DNA of 64,000 nucleotides from Calliopum simillimum (taxonomy: Eukaryota > Arthropoda > Insecta > Diptera > Lauxaniidae), in assembly GCA_951812925.1 (NCBI GenBank), contig OX638369.1, forward strand, positions 24,581,329 through 24,645,328, given 5' to 3'. The translations under genes and the position numbers were made by a program. Of this stretch, positions 12,006 to 22,914 are shown piece by piece. How positions within the stretch are numbered: the first letter of the stretch is position 1; every line of letters starts with the position of its first letter. The notes below the pieces were generated by a model. That model was not told where the DNA came from, made no database searches, and saw nothing but the letters and a program-made list of their open reading frames with translations.

Positions 12006-12743
12006 ACTTTTTAGCCCCTGGGAGCAAGGTTTTTTTAATTTTTAATTTTAACGATAGGTCACGATATTCATCTTAAAGTATGTGTGGTTCATAAAACATG
12101 GTGTTACGATTTTGGGCATTACTTAATGGCGCTTAACAAATACTTGAACAATTTGTGGAACAACTTTGTTTGGGGTATTTTAACAATATGTAAAGAATTA
12201 ACCTAAAAATATAAAACAAAAGAATTGCTTGAAACAAAGCCTTCTTTGAAAAAATTAAAACAAACTGCTGTCAACCCTTTTATTAAAAAACTACCCCAAA
12301 ACATATGGGTCAATATATTCATAATGGTTTTATTGGACAATATAATGTTTTACCCAAAGTCTTTGTTATGTTTTCATGACTGAGTTTTCGGGTAGACGAC
12401 GACGACGACACCTACATTGAAATAATCTGTCAATTTTGTATTGTTGCAGCAACCTTTCTGGTATTATTATCATTATTATTGTAGTACTTTGAATGTTTGG
12501 TCAGTCAGTTCCGGATACAATGACACTACGCTTTTTGTCTGTCTGTCTGTGCGTCAATAACTGAGTGAATGAATGCCAGGAAGCAACTCAATACATACAA
12601 ATGAAGAGCATTGAGCCATCGAGCCTGTTATGTTGTATGCAATGATTTTGACAGATTTTTACCATTCATTCTTCTGTTGATGATTTTTGTTTGTTAAATT
12701 TTATTCTGTTATTGTCCGGATATTTAAAGTCCTTATTTGTATA
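12006..12743. other. No gene seen
   Basis: AT-rich unique-looking DNA with a (GAC)n run near 12,398-12,410 and a short TCTG run near 12,536-12,550. Confidence 0.5.
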
Positions 12744-12747
12744 TGTA

Positions 12748-12966
12748 TGTGGAATTGTGCAAACACTGTACTCCCAAAGTACTTGCTGTATTATGTTTTA
12801 AGTATTTATTATTGTCAATAGGAAGCCTTTACTTTATTCAAATGATTTTTTCATTCGTCTAGAAAATACAGATTGAATCGTTTCATAGTTTTTCAAGTCA
12901 CTTAATTTTTATATTTTATTGGAAATAAAATCAATTTTAATACTACAATCAATTTCATTTCCTACA
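12748..12966 (+). repeat. 5' long terminal repeat
   Basis: 219 bases starting TGTGGAATTGTGCAAACACT and ending TTTCATTTCCTACA, so bounded by TG...CA. By eye it matches 17,391-17,609 base for base. It contains AATAAA within GGAAATAAAATC, a likely polyadenylation signal. No strong TATA box was seen. Confidence 0.93.
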
Positions 12967-12968
12967 AT

Positions 12969-12986
12969 TGGGGGCTCAACACGTTC
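12969..12986 (+). promoter_or_regulatory. Putative primer binding site
   Basis: Two bases after the 5' LTR the text reads TGGGGGCTCAACACG. It starts with TGG, as expected for pairing with a tRNA 3' CCA end. I do not assign the tRNA. Confidence 0.5.
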
Positions 12987-13012
12987 AAGAGCCAAGAAAA
13001 TAATTTGTAAAG

Positions 13013-16000
13013 ATGGATTGGAACGGCACATCGCACGAGGATTTGCAAGAAGCGTGCCGCCAATATCATTTATCGGAAGATGGCGATAGGAACACATTAA
13101 TAAGAAGAATCAAATTGTACGAGAAAGAACGACTTGAAAAACGAAAGGAAGATGAAGAAGCCGAAAGGATAAGAATAGAAGTCGGAAGAAGAAAGAAGCA
13201 AGATGAAGAAACCGAAAGAAAAAGGTTAGAAGATGAAAGAAGCAAGAAGAAAGAAGAAGAAGAAGCGAAAAAGGTAAGAATAGAAGCTGAAAGACGGAAG
13301 AAGCAAGAAGAAAACGAAGAAAGAAGGATGCAGGAACAGATTCAATTTGAAAAAGAAAAAGAACAATCCAGAATGCAAGAGCAGGAATTTGAAGAAAGGG
13401 TGAGACGAGAAGCAGAAAAAAGAAAAGCTGAAGAGGACGAGCTACGTTTTGAACAGCGGGTACAGATCGAGCTGCAAAGGCTAAGGGATGCAAATTCAAA
13501 TTCGAGCAATTCGTGTGATTTTCCCAGAGATAACCAGAAAAGAATGAACGACGAACAGTCACCAAGCCAATATCGACAAGATGTAACATTTCGTGATGTT
13601 GATGAATCGATGCAGAAATTTTCTGGCGAAGATGGGCGCAGCATTAACGAATGGCTCGAAGAATTTAAGCAAAATAGTGAATTGTTTCGATGGACCGAGC
13701 TGCAGAAATTAATATACGCTAAACGTTTACTAAAAGGCACCGCTAAACTCTTTATGGACCACGAATGTAAAGCAAAATCATTTACAGAGTTGGAAAATGG
13801 ATTAAGAAAAGAGTTTAAAACAACAATAAGTAGCGCCAGTGTACATCGAAAGCTGTGTGAACGTAAGAAAAAGACAAACGAATCTTACCGGCAGTATATT
13901 TATGCAATGCTTGACATCGCTAGTCAAGCCAATATTGAAACCAGTGCAATTATTTTATATATTGTTGATGGTGTCACAGGATCTCCTCACAGCAAGGCTT
14001 TCTTGTATGAAGCAAGAACAATTGAGGAACTTAAAGAAAAGCTACTGATGTACGAAATAATACAGTCGAAAACACAAGAAGAAGCAACTAAAGCTGAAAA
14101 AACTAGCAAAAGCATAAAAAATGAGAAGAATTACAAGATTGACAAGAATAATTCAGGCGAGAAAAAACGTTGTTTCAATTGTGGCGATAAGACTCATATT
14201 TCAGAAGAATGTCCAGACAAAATGAAAGGCCCTAAGTGTTTTAAGTGCAACGAGTTTGGTCACAAGTCAAATAGCTGCTGCAAATCTAAGGAAGGAGATA
14301 CTAAGTCAAAAGTGCACATGCTGGGGTTTAAAAGATCTTGCAAGGTAGTCTCTATCAATGGTGTTGAAATGGAAGCGCTTATAGACAGTGGCAGCCAAAT
14401 TACAACAATGCGTAAAGATGCGTTTTACTTGAAAAAGTTTGGAATGTTTTCGAAAACGAATACTATTTTTTGTGGTATCGGATCTGCATCTACTGAAGCC
14501 ATTGGTGTATTTGACGTAGTTGTTGAAGCTGATGATTGTTCTCTGGTTGGTAAATGTCATGTAATACCAAACGAATGTGTGGATGTCGATTTGATAATTG
14601 GCATGAATTTAACAAATCAGGTGACAGTTTGCTTCTCAGATGACGGAGTAACGATGACACGCTCAACAAAAATTAAAGATGAACTGTCATATGAATTGGA
14701 ACAACAAAATAATTGTTTGCTGATTTCGAATGAAGAAAACCTGATGCCTGATCTCTCTCATGTAAGAAACAAGACGATATTTACAGAAGTTAAAAATATG
14801 ATTAATGGATATAAGCCGCAACCAATCAAAAAGTCACCAGTGAGCTTAAAAATTATACTTGCTGATGACATTCCAGTAGCACAGCGTCCACGTCGACTAC
14901 CGCAAGTAGAAAAAATGGAAGTCGAAAAGCAGATCAATACGTGGTTGACAGATGGGATAATTCGACCAAGTATTTCGAACTATGCTAGTCCAATTGTTCT
15001 CGTAGGAAAAAAAGATGGATCGAAACGTTTGTGTGTGGACTACCGAAAACTTAATCAGAAGATTGTTAAAGACAAATATCCCATGCCGCTTATAGAGGAC
15101 CAAATCGATATGCTACAAAATAGTAAAGTTTTTAGTACACTCGATTTGGCAAACGGATTCTTTCATGTTTCAGTCGATGAAGATAGCCGCAAATATACAT
15201 CATTTGTCACTCCAGCAGGACAATATGAGTTTTTGAAGGTTCCGTTTGGATTGTGCACTAGCCCAGCAGTTTTTCAACGATTTATCAACACAATTTTCAA
15301 CTCGCTAATGCTTGAGGGAATTGTATTAATTTATATGGATGATTTGATTATCATAGCAAAAGATGAAATTGAAGCTGTTGAACGATTAAAGAAGGTTTTA
15401 AAAGTCGCTTCAGAATATAATCTGAACATTAAGTGGAAGAAATGTCATCTGTTGCAAACCAAAATTGAATTTCTCGGATATGAGATTGAAAATGGTCAAA
15501 TTAGGCCATCTCCTCTGAAAACAAAAGATGTTCGAAATTTTCCAGAGCCAAAAACCGAAAAAGAGGTGCAACGATTTCTTGGTTTGGCTGGATATTTTCG
15601 AAAATTTATTCAAGATTTTGCAATGATTGCCAAGCCTTTAAGTGACTTACTGCGAAAAAACACTAAATTCGAGTTTGGTGAAACGCAACACCGATCATTT
15701 AATTTACTGAAGAAGTGTATATCAGAAAGACCAGTTCTGACAATTTTTCGACAAGGCGCAGAAATCGAGCTGCATACTGATGCATCTAAATGGGCTCTTG
15801 CTGCTATTCTAATGCAACGAGATTACGACGATGGAAAGTTGCACCCAGTACGTTATCTAAGTATAAAAACTTCAGAGGCTGAACAAAAATGTCACAGCTA
15901 CGAACTAGAAGTACTCGCTGTGGTAAAAGCTGTGCAAAAGTTTCGGGTATACTTGCTTGGGCAACACTTCAAAATCATTACTGATTGCAAAGCATTTGAA

Positions 16001-17380
16001 GCAACGATGAAAAAGAAAGATGTGCCAAAAATTTCTAGATGGGCTCTTTTGCTTCAAGAATATGATTGTGAAGTTATTCATCGCGCAGGAAATAGAATGA
16101 AGCACGTCGATGCGTTAAGTCGCATGTACCTGATTCAAGACGCAAGCCTTGTTAAAAGCATCAAAGCTGCTCAGGCGGATGATAAACATATTCATGCAAT
16201 TATCGAATTGCTGAGCAAACAAACCTATGCAAATTACATGATGCAAAACGGAATTTTATGCAAAAACTTCAACGGTAATATCGTAATTGTAGTTCCAGAA
16301 GCTATGAAATATGGCATCGTACGAAAAACTCATGACCAAGGACATTTTAAGCAGAAGAAAATGGAAGATGTAATCAAGAAGGAGTTTTACATTTCAAAAC
16401 TAAAGACACTTATTGACAGTGTGGTGAAAAACTGTGTACCATGCATTTTAGCTGAAAAGAAATTGGGGAAACAAGAAGGTTTTCTACACCCAATTCAAAA
16501 AGGATGTGTGCCTCTACATACATGGCACATGGATCACGTTGGACCAATGCCGTCAACAAGCAAAAACTACAAATATTTGTTGACAGTAGTGGATTCATTC
16601 ACCAAATTTGTGTGGATTTTTCCTACAAAGTCAACTACAGCAGTGGAAACACTAAATAAACTGAAGACATTAACAGATATTTTTGGAAATCCGAGGCGTA
16701 TCATTTCAGACAAGGGTACTGCATTTACAGCAGAGATTTTTAAAGAACATTGCGAATCCGAAAACATTGAGTTGGTTTTTACAACAACTGGTGTACCAAG
16801 AGGAAATGGACAAGTAGAACGAGTTCACAGGACAATTATTTCAGTTCTCTCTAAGTTGTCAATTAACGATCCAGAAAAGTGGTACCAGTTTGTAAGTGCA
16901 GTCCAGAAGTACTTAAATAAAACTACTCACCGATCGACTAATATATCGCCATTTGAGTTGATGATAGGAGTTTCAATGAACACAAAAGACGATATGCGAA
17001 TCGCAGAAATTATTAATGACGAAGTAGCAGCTATTTTCAATCAAGATCGAGAAGAGCTACGGAACACAGCTAAACAACAAATTGCTGCTATCCAACATGA
17101 AAATAAAATGACGTTTGATCGTAAAAGAAAAACTTCAACGCAGTACAAGGTTGGTGATTTAGTAGCTATTGCTAGAACGCAATTCGGTGCTGGGATGAAG
17201 TTGAGACCAAAGTTCCATGGGCCATATGAAGTGACTAAATACAAAGGCAATGACCGTTATGATGTAAGAAAAGTTGGTGACCATGAAGGCCCAGGTAACA
17301 CTTCAACAAGTGCAGATAATATGAAACCTTGGAGTAGAGTAGCGATTGTATGCAGTACATCCGGGTCGGATGAATTGTAG
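13013..17380 (+). CDS. Gag-Pol polyprotein of LTR retrotransposon (1455 aa)
   Basis: One frame encodes capsid and enzymes for reverse transcription and integration. Residues 1-40 resemble a SAP-like helix pair. Residues 40-160 are a highly charged Glu/Arg/Lys coiled coil. Capsid-like sequence follows, then two CCHC zinc knuckles (C-x2-C-x4-H-x4-C) starting at about 387 and 409. The aspartic protease has DSG at 458-460. Reverse transcriptase has YMDD at 774-777. The RNase H motif HTDASKWAL has its Asp at 923. The integrase has an HHCC zinc region at about 1107-1147, and catalytic D1174, D1233 and E1269 with 35 residues between the last two. A GPY/F-type module (KFHGPYEV) lies near 1405. The start is the first ATG, 46 bases after the LTR. 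No stop or frameshift interrupts it, so this copy may still be coding-competent. Gag and Pol are fused without the usual frameshift. Confidence 0.95.
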   Translation: MDWNGTSHEDLQEACRQYHLSEDGDRNTLIRRIKLYEKERLEKRKEDEEAERIRIEVGRRKKQDEETERKRLEDERSKKKEEEEAKKVRIEAERRKKQEENEERRMQEQIQFEKEKEQSRMQEQEFEERVRREAEKRKAEEDELRFEQRVQIELQRLRDANSNSSNSCDFPRDNQKRMNDEQSPSQYRQDVTFRDVDESMQKFSGEDGRSINEWLEEFKQNSELFRWTELQKLIYAKRLLKGTAKLFMDHECKAKSFTELENGLRKEFKTTISSASVHRKLCERKKKTNESYRQYIYAMLDIASQANIETSAIILYIVDGVTGSPHSKAFLYEARTIEELKEKLLMYEIIQSKTQEEATKAEKTSKSIKNEKNYKIDKNNSGEKKRCFNCGDKTHISEECPDKMKGPKCFKCNEFGHKSNSCCKSKEGDTKSKVHMLGFKRSCKVVSINGVEMEALIDSGSQITTMRKDAFYLKKFGMFSKTNTIFCGIGSASTEAIGVFDVVVEADDCSLVGKCHVIPNECVDVDLIIGMNLTNQVTVCFSDDGVTMTRSTKIKDELSYELEQQNNCLLISNEENLMPDLSHVRNKTIFTEVKNMINGYKPQPIKKSPVSLKIILADDIPVAQRPRRLPQVEKMEVEKQINTWLTDGIIRPSISNYASPIVLVGKKDGSKRLCVDYRKLNQKIVKDKYPMPLIEDQIDMLQNSKVFSTLDLANGFFHVSVDEDSRKYTSFVTPAGQYEFLKVPFGLCTSPAVFQRFINTIFNSLMLEGIVLIYMDDLIIIAKDEIEAVERLKKVLKVASEYNLNIKWKKCHLLQTKIEFLGYEIENGQIRPSPLKTKDVRNFPEPKTEKEVQRFLGLAGYFRKFIQDFAMIAKPLSDLLRKNTKFEFGETQHRSFNLLKKCISERPVLTIFRQGAEIELHTDASKWALAAILMQRDYDDGKLHPVRYLSIKTSEAEQKCHSYELEVLAVVKAVQKFRVYLLGQHFKIITDCKAFEATMKKKDVPKISRWALLLQEYDCEVIHRAGNRMKHVDALSRMYLIQDASLVKSIKAAQADDKHIHAIIELLSKQTYANYMMQNGILCKNFNGNIVIVVPEAMKYGIVRKTHDQGHFKQKKMEDVIKKEFYISKLKTLIDSVVKNCVPCILAEKKLGKQEGFLHPIQKGCVPLHTWHMDHVGPMPSTSKNYKYLLTVVDSFTKFVWIFPTKSTTAVETLNKLKTLTDIFGNPRRIISDKGTAFTAEIFKEHCESENIELVFTTTGVPRGNGQVERVHRTIISVLSKLSINDPEKWYQFVSAVQKYLNKTTHRSTNISPFELMIGVSMNTKDDMRIAEIINDEVAAIFNQDREELRNTAKQQIAAIQHENKMTFDRKRKTSTQYKVGDLVAIARTQFGAGMKLRPKFHGPYEVTKYKGNDRYDVRKVGDHEGPGNTSTSADNMKPWSRVAIVCSTSGSDEL

Positions 17381-17390
17381 GATGGCCGAT
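17368..17390 (+). promoter_or_regulatory. Possible second-strand priming region
   Basis: The 3' LTR is preceded by TAGGATGGCCGAT. The only purine-rich piece is short (AGGATGG), so a classic polypurine tract is not evident. Confidence 0.25.
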
Positions 17391-17609
17391 TGTGGAATTG
17401 TGCAAACACTGTACTCCCAAAGTACTTGCTGTATTATGTTTTAAGTATTTATTATTGTCAATAGGAAGCCTTTACTTTATTCAAATGATTTTTTCATTCG
17501 TCTAGAAAATACAGATTGAATCGTTTCATAGTTTTTCAAGTCACTTAATTTTTATATTTTATTGGAAATAAAATCAATTTTAATACTACAATCAATTTCA
17601 TTTCCTACA
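17391..17609 (+). repeat. 3' long terminal repeat
   Basis: Second 219-base LTR, identical by eye to 12,748-12,966. It begins only 11 bases after the Gag-Pol stop codon. Confidence 0.93.
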
Positions 17610-17613
17610 TGTA

Positions 17614-18426
17614 TGTTGTATATGTAAATTGTCATGTTGTACGGAAGTGCTGAAATTTATATCCGTATACGAGTACACGCATACACACTTGTGTTTGCGT
17701 TTATACTTTTATCCTCCTCATCATATGATGTGTTTTGTGGTCATATTGAATTTTCCTTTTTATTAAGTATATGAATTAACATTTATGGTTTTGTGGTTTA
17801 AATCAATATACCCACATACATACAGCTGTAGGTGTGTGTTGGTGTGGTTGCGAATTACTTATATACTTTAAAGATAAAGCACGTGCATGAAAAATATTCA
17901 TTTTAAAAGGTTATTTGCATGTTAAATAAATTTATTTGATTTTAAATATTCTAATATGGATATGATGTGAATGTGGGAATTTTGATAGTTCAGATAGATT
18001 TAGTTGGATTTTGTAATTTTCTGTGGTTTGCCATAATATTTGCATGAAATATTTTAAGCCAGGAACCAATGGATGTATGATTATTTGTTTTAAAATGAAA
18101 GAAAAGAATTTATTCATTTCACAAAGATACTACGGTATACCACTGACTAAGTTTTTTCGAAATATGTATGTTACTCACTTTCTTTAAATATGTTCCCAAC
18201 ACAAAAATTCATTTAAAGCTTTTATGGTGGCTATTATATAACGTTCTACTGGCTTAACAATATAAAAATCTTCGATGGAACATCAAGAAGAGTAATCGAT
18301 TAATTATTAAATAAGAAAATATTGACAATAGTGATGAAATTCAACCTCTTTTCTGATATCACAGGCAAAGGAAATAAAAAACAGGAATAAACTTTTAATT
18401 GGACATACATATATACCCTAATATAC
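17614..18426. other. No gene seen
   Basis: AT-rich unique-looking DNA with short TATG/CATACA-type tracts. Short frames here are not convincing. Confidence 0.5.
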
Positions 18427-18903
18427 TGTAACGAAATTTCCTATCTCTATGACAATAATTTTAATCTCTTACTGTTTTCTGAGTTCGATCACTGGATTGT
18501 GTAGCAATCAAAAACACACACTTTATTTAGCTATAAAATGGTTTATTTAAATCACAAATGTTTATTTTCACACGGTACAATTGTTTATTTCACTATTTAT
18601 TACATTCAAAATCTGATATTACAATTAGCACTTTATTTACTTTCACTGGCACTGTGTGTACAACTCTTTCACTTTATTGCTTAAAATCAACTGTGTCGCA
18701 ACTCTCATGAACAGCTCCTTTTATACCCGGATGAACGTTCTAGAATTGCATTAGCGAAACATCTGGCAACATCTCGTTGATTCTTTCGGCTAATAGTTTC
18801 CTGACAAAACTTGGCATCACTGTCAAGTACTCTTGTGACGTCACTGGTTCTATTCTTGAAGTGTCGCGAAGTTTCTTTTAGTGTGTTGTTATTTTTCGTC
18901 ACA
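18427..18903 (-). mobile_element. Solo LTR (minus orientation)
   Basis: On the minus strand the 477-base segment starts TGTGACGAAAAATAACA and ends GGAAATTTCGTTACA, so the ends form the inverted pair TGTGACGAAA / TTTCGTTACA. It has a TATA-type promoter (GTATAAAAGGAGC on the minus strand, about 18,713-18,726) and several downstream AATAAA signals. This is the U3-R-U5 design of an insect LTR. No internal element sequence adjoins it, so it is probably the residue of LTR-LTR recombination. Flanks ATATAC and ATTCTT do not give a clean target duplication. Confidence 0.7.
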
Positions 18904-18909
18904 ATTCTT

Positions 18910-19325
18910 TTGACGGTGAATCTGAATCCAAGGTAAGAGTTGCTTCTCTGCCTGCAGGTTTTCGAGATATCCTTGCTTGAAGTTGAAGTTATGGTACAGC
19001 TCCTAAAACGTGTAGTTCCATTTTTTAATGGCTTCGACTAGCCATAATTTTCCACATCAAACCATACCTTCAAACTTTTCCGACTAAACTCTTACTTTTC
19101 GAGTCATCTACTTTTGAAGTAAAGGCATAATATTTGATGCATTTATTTTAAATGGTGATATATCGCAGAGTTAGGGACCGATAGAAAAAATTTGAAAGTA
19201 TAGTATGATAAGAAAGTTTAAGGCTAACAGCGCTTTCAACAGCTTCAAGCAAGGATATCTCAAAATTCTCCAGGCATAAGTATGAGAAATTTTGAACTCA
19301 GATTCGGATTCAACGTCAGAAAGTA
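18910..19325. repeat. Small foldback beside the solo LTR
   Basis: The left arm (about 18,912-19,010) has GACGGTGAATCTGAATCCA, CTGCCTGCAGG and GAGATATCCTTGCTTGAAG. The right arm (about 19,225-19,325) has their reverse complements: CTTCAAGCAAGGATATCTC, CTCCAGGCATA and GGATTCAACGTCA. The centre is unique. Confidence 0.7.
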
Positions 19326-19489
19326 CGTAGGGTAACTTATGTCAAGTCAAAAGTTGTTTCCATTTTTTTTTTTTAAATTTTGTGTGCTTGCGTAATTTAT
19401 ACTTATTAATATATTAATTATGTGCTTATTTTTCTTAAGAGCGTACAACTCAAAAATACCATTTCAATAACAGAAAAAAAATTAAAAAA

Positions 19490-20640
19490 TACCTCATAAG
19501 AATCCGGTCATAAATTTAACACACCAGCGAAAAACTTTCGTACTAACATAGACTCAAAATTACAGTTTAATGAACTGGACATAAATTTAGCACACTAGCA
19601 AAAAATGTGCTACAGAAAATTATTATAATTATATAATTATTATATTAAATACTTTTGGCCCTATGCTTCTCCTAGGAGTTTAAGGAGAATACATACATGT
19701 AAGGACTTGGTCATAAAATTAGCACATCAGCAAAAAACTTTTGTATTTACATAGGCTCAAAATTACAACTTTTTGAACTGGACATAAATTTGGAACACTA
19801 GCAAAAAATGTGCTAAACAAAATCATTAGTAAAACTATCATTTTAGAATTTGGACATTAAGGAATACCATGTAAGAACCTGGTCGTGAAATAAGCACACC
19901 AGCGAAAAACTTTTATATTAATATAGGCTCAAAATTACAATTTTATGAACTGGTCATAAATTTGGAACACTAGCAAAAAATGTGCTAAAAAAATTATTAG
20001 AAAACTAAATTTTAGAACTTGGTCATTAAATTAGCACACCAGCGAAAAATTTTCATATTAATATAGACTCAAAATTACAGTTTAATGAACTGGACAAAAA
20101 AATGTGATAAAGAAAATTATTAATAAAATTAAAATTTTAGATCTTGGGCATAAAGAATTATCATGTAAGACCTGGTCATAGAATAAGCGCACCAGCGAAA
20201 AATTTTTATATTAACATAGACTCAAAATAACAGTTTTATGAACTGGACATAAACTTAGCACACTAGCGAAAAATGTGCTAAAGAAAATTAATAGTAAAAT
20301 TAACATTTTAGAACTTGGGCATAAATTTAGCATACTAACGAAAAATTTTCTGAAGAACCTAAAACTGAAAATTACCATTTTAATACCTGGACTAAACTTA
20401 GCACAAAAGCGAGAAATATTCTGAATAAATTTTTAAGCGAAATTAACCTTTAATAACTTGGACATAAATTTAGCGCAAAAGCGAAAACTTTTCTGATAAG
20501 TAACATAAGTCACAAAATTATCGCTTTATGAGCTGGACATAATTTAAGCACATCAGCGCAAATCGTTCTAAGGAACATAAAATTCAATATAACTATTTTA
20601 TTACTTGGACACAAATTCAGCACACCAGCGAAAAATATGT
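19490..20640. repeat. Degenerate tandem repeat, units ~80-170 bp
   Basis: The unit contains ACTTGGNCATAAATTTAGCA, CACNAGCGAAAAATTTTC, TTAATATAGACTCAAAATTA and CAGTTTNATGAACTGGACA. It is repeated about ten times with variable spacing and some half units. There is no open frame of note. Confidence 0.8.
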
Positions 20641-22914
20641 GCATATATTAAGGGCATCTATCCTGAGCTTTGGAAAAGTTATGTTTGCGCAAAAAATTAT
20701 TTTCCTTCGTTAGTCACTGTTGTCCTAAGTTTGAAGCAAAATTTAATAATAACCAACACCCAGCTTCGTCTAGCCAAAATATCCAACGTAGTGTTTAATA
20801 CTTATTATTACGATTTTAAGTCTTCCAACTATTCAATTCTAATCTCATTAAAATGTTTTTATTTTAGTTTACTTTTCTTGAAATCTGTAAAATAAGTTGT
20901 TTTACTTTACAATGAGTAGACACTCAGTTTTTATTTAGAATTATTAACATTTACTTTTGCAGCACTTAAGAAACAACTTTTACACACTGCAATCAAACTG
21001 ATACGCGATTATAGACGCTATATAACTTCATTGCACTTCAGTCAAACAAACACTCTCGCTTCCTGCCACGCTTAATCATAAAACTTGCGACGTTCTAACT
21101 AAATAGCTGAAGTAATGGGTCTGTTAGTCATCAGATGCTTAATAGTTTACTGAACTTTAAACGTCGTTCTTTAACAAGATTTTTACATGATTTTGTTAAC
21201 TCCCCCCGTCGCAAATTTTAAACTTAAAATCAAGATAAAATTTTAATTATCGGTAACATGAAATCTTCCTGTTTGTCCTAAACAAAATCATTGCAGTTTG
21301 CTAACCCCGAGAATCATGTGAAGTGCAAAATGCAATAAAATCATAGCGCCTACAACAGCACTTTGTTGTTGTTGTTGTTGGTGCTGCTGCTGTCATAATA
21401 TGCAATACAACCTCATAATTTCATTGTGCCATGATAGTAACTACGTTTTTTTAATGCCTTAATGCTTTATTACACTACTAGTAGCGACTGCTGCTGCTGC
21501 TGTTTATCGAACAATAGTTTCGCATTGCAATTTTGCTCTATTTTAATCACCCCTCCCCCCCAGAGTCTACATGATATGCTGATGATGCTGTCGCCGTTGC
21601 TGCTGCAATGTTGCCACTGTTTCTCATTTAGTGTTGTTGTTGTTGTTGCTGTTGCTGCCACCTCATTTTCTTCCCTTTATGGTCTCATTTTCAATTTCAT
21701 TGCAACTAAGTATTATACAATGCATAAAAATGGTCACAAGCAGCAGTAGCAGCAGCAGCAGAGAAATAGTAGCAACAGCAATATATGTTGCTCGGGTGTA
21801 GCGTAGCTACTCTGCTGCTGCTTGCAGTCATGTTGACTCTGACAGCTACACTAACTGTTGTTGATGTGCACTCACAATAGATGGCGCCACATGATGAGTG
21901 ATGCTGCCACTGCTGCAAAATGTTTTTTTTTGTTGTTGCAATTATTATTGTTGTTGTTGTTGCTGTTATAATATTACGAAAGTGTCGCCTTATGCAATCA
22001 ATTTTTCATCATGTTGGTTTTATGCATAAAATGCGCTGGGCTTCCATTTTTTTTTTTCGATTTTGTCTTCTTTTGTTGTTGTTGTGTTTTGTCATCACTT
22101 CACTTCTATTGTTCCTGACCAGTGAACGGTGGTCAAAAGTGAAGAAAATTGGTGTACTGCCCTACTATTCAAAAAGTAAACTTTCATCAGTTCGCGTGTG
22201 GGTAAAGTTCAATATCATCCAAATTCTTATTGCCCGAATTTTAGACCATCAAGTTTCTTATTTTTATTGTTATTTGTATCTTCTCGAAGTGACCTCGTGT
22301 GAAATTTTCCTTCCTAACTTTTGTACAACACTTTAAACCACTCAAGTCCAGTTTTGAGATAACGATGTCAAAAGTAGCCATGTATATCTTTAAGATATCT
22401 TACCAATCATTTCGAGCATTTTTGAGATCGTAGTAATTTAAAAACCATATTAGTCCATGATTGTGCATGAAAGGTCTTTGAGTGACTTCTAAATGACCTT
22501 CAAAAAATTTGATAATATTCTCAGCTCATATCTTTACAATTTATATAAACTTGCTTATATGAAAACCATATGTAACGCTGTTTTGCAAAACATACCGAAC
22601 CGATTTTAATAATTTTTTTCTAAAAACATTCTTGTGCTAAGGAATAAAATTGTATGCTTACTTTTTTAGTTTTTAAAAGATAAACCTTTTTTTTTTTGTA
22701 TCAAGCTGTTGGAAAAAAAAATTTAATGTTTGCATATAAATGATCGATTGCATTTGCGTCGCTACTGCTTATGCTGCTTCATGAGTTGTGAGTTGTTGTT
22801 GTCTTTTCCGTCTCTTTCATGAATTTTTTTTAATTTCTGAAGAAAAAATGTAGTATTTGATGCTGTTATGTTGATGAGAGCAGAAATGAGAGTGCTTATA
22901 TCAGTGATCCAAAC
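20641..22914. other. No gene seen; dense trinucleotide tracts
   Basis: Between about 21,360 and 21,990 there are several (GTT)n, (GCT)n and (CAG)n blocks. Frames on both strands are Cys/Leu/Val or Gln/Thr/Ala-rich shadows. The rest is unique AT-rich DNA. An element-like patch with ACCGATTTTAAT lies near 22,590-22,620. Confidence 0.5.

Larger units (their letters stand above)
12744..17613 (+). mobile_element. Complete Gypsy-superfamily LTR retrotransposon, young insertion
   Basis: The element spans 12,748-17,609 (4862 bases). A 4-bp target duplication, TGTA, lies at 12,744-12,747 and 17,610-17,613. The two 219-base LTRs look identical, and one unbroken Gag-Pol frame lies between them. There is no envelope-like frame after Pol. 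The domain order protease, RT, RNase H, integrase is that of Gypsy (Metaviridae). The single frame, short LTRs and lack of env suggest the Mdg3/Micropia side of the superfamily, which is an inference from layout and motif feel. It appears structurally intact. Confidence 0.93.

Noticed and set aside
13110..13740. Minus-strand frames opposite the Gag coiled coil
   Set aside because: Shadows of the real Gag-Pol frame; Ser/Leu/Phe-rich because the sense strand is Glu/Arg/Lys-rich.
17235..17420. Minus-strand frame across the 3' LTR boundary
   Set aside because: It is antisense to the end of Gag-Pol and the LTR and has no motif.
21462..21918. Cys/Val-rich and Gln/Thr-rich frames
   Set aside because: They are translations of CTG/CAG/GTT tracts in several frames at once.
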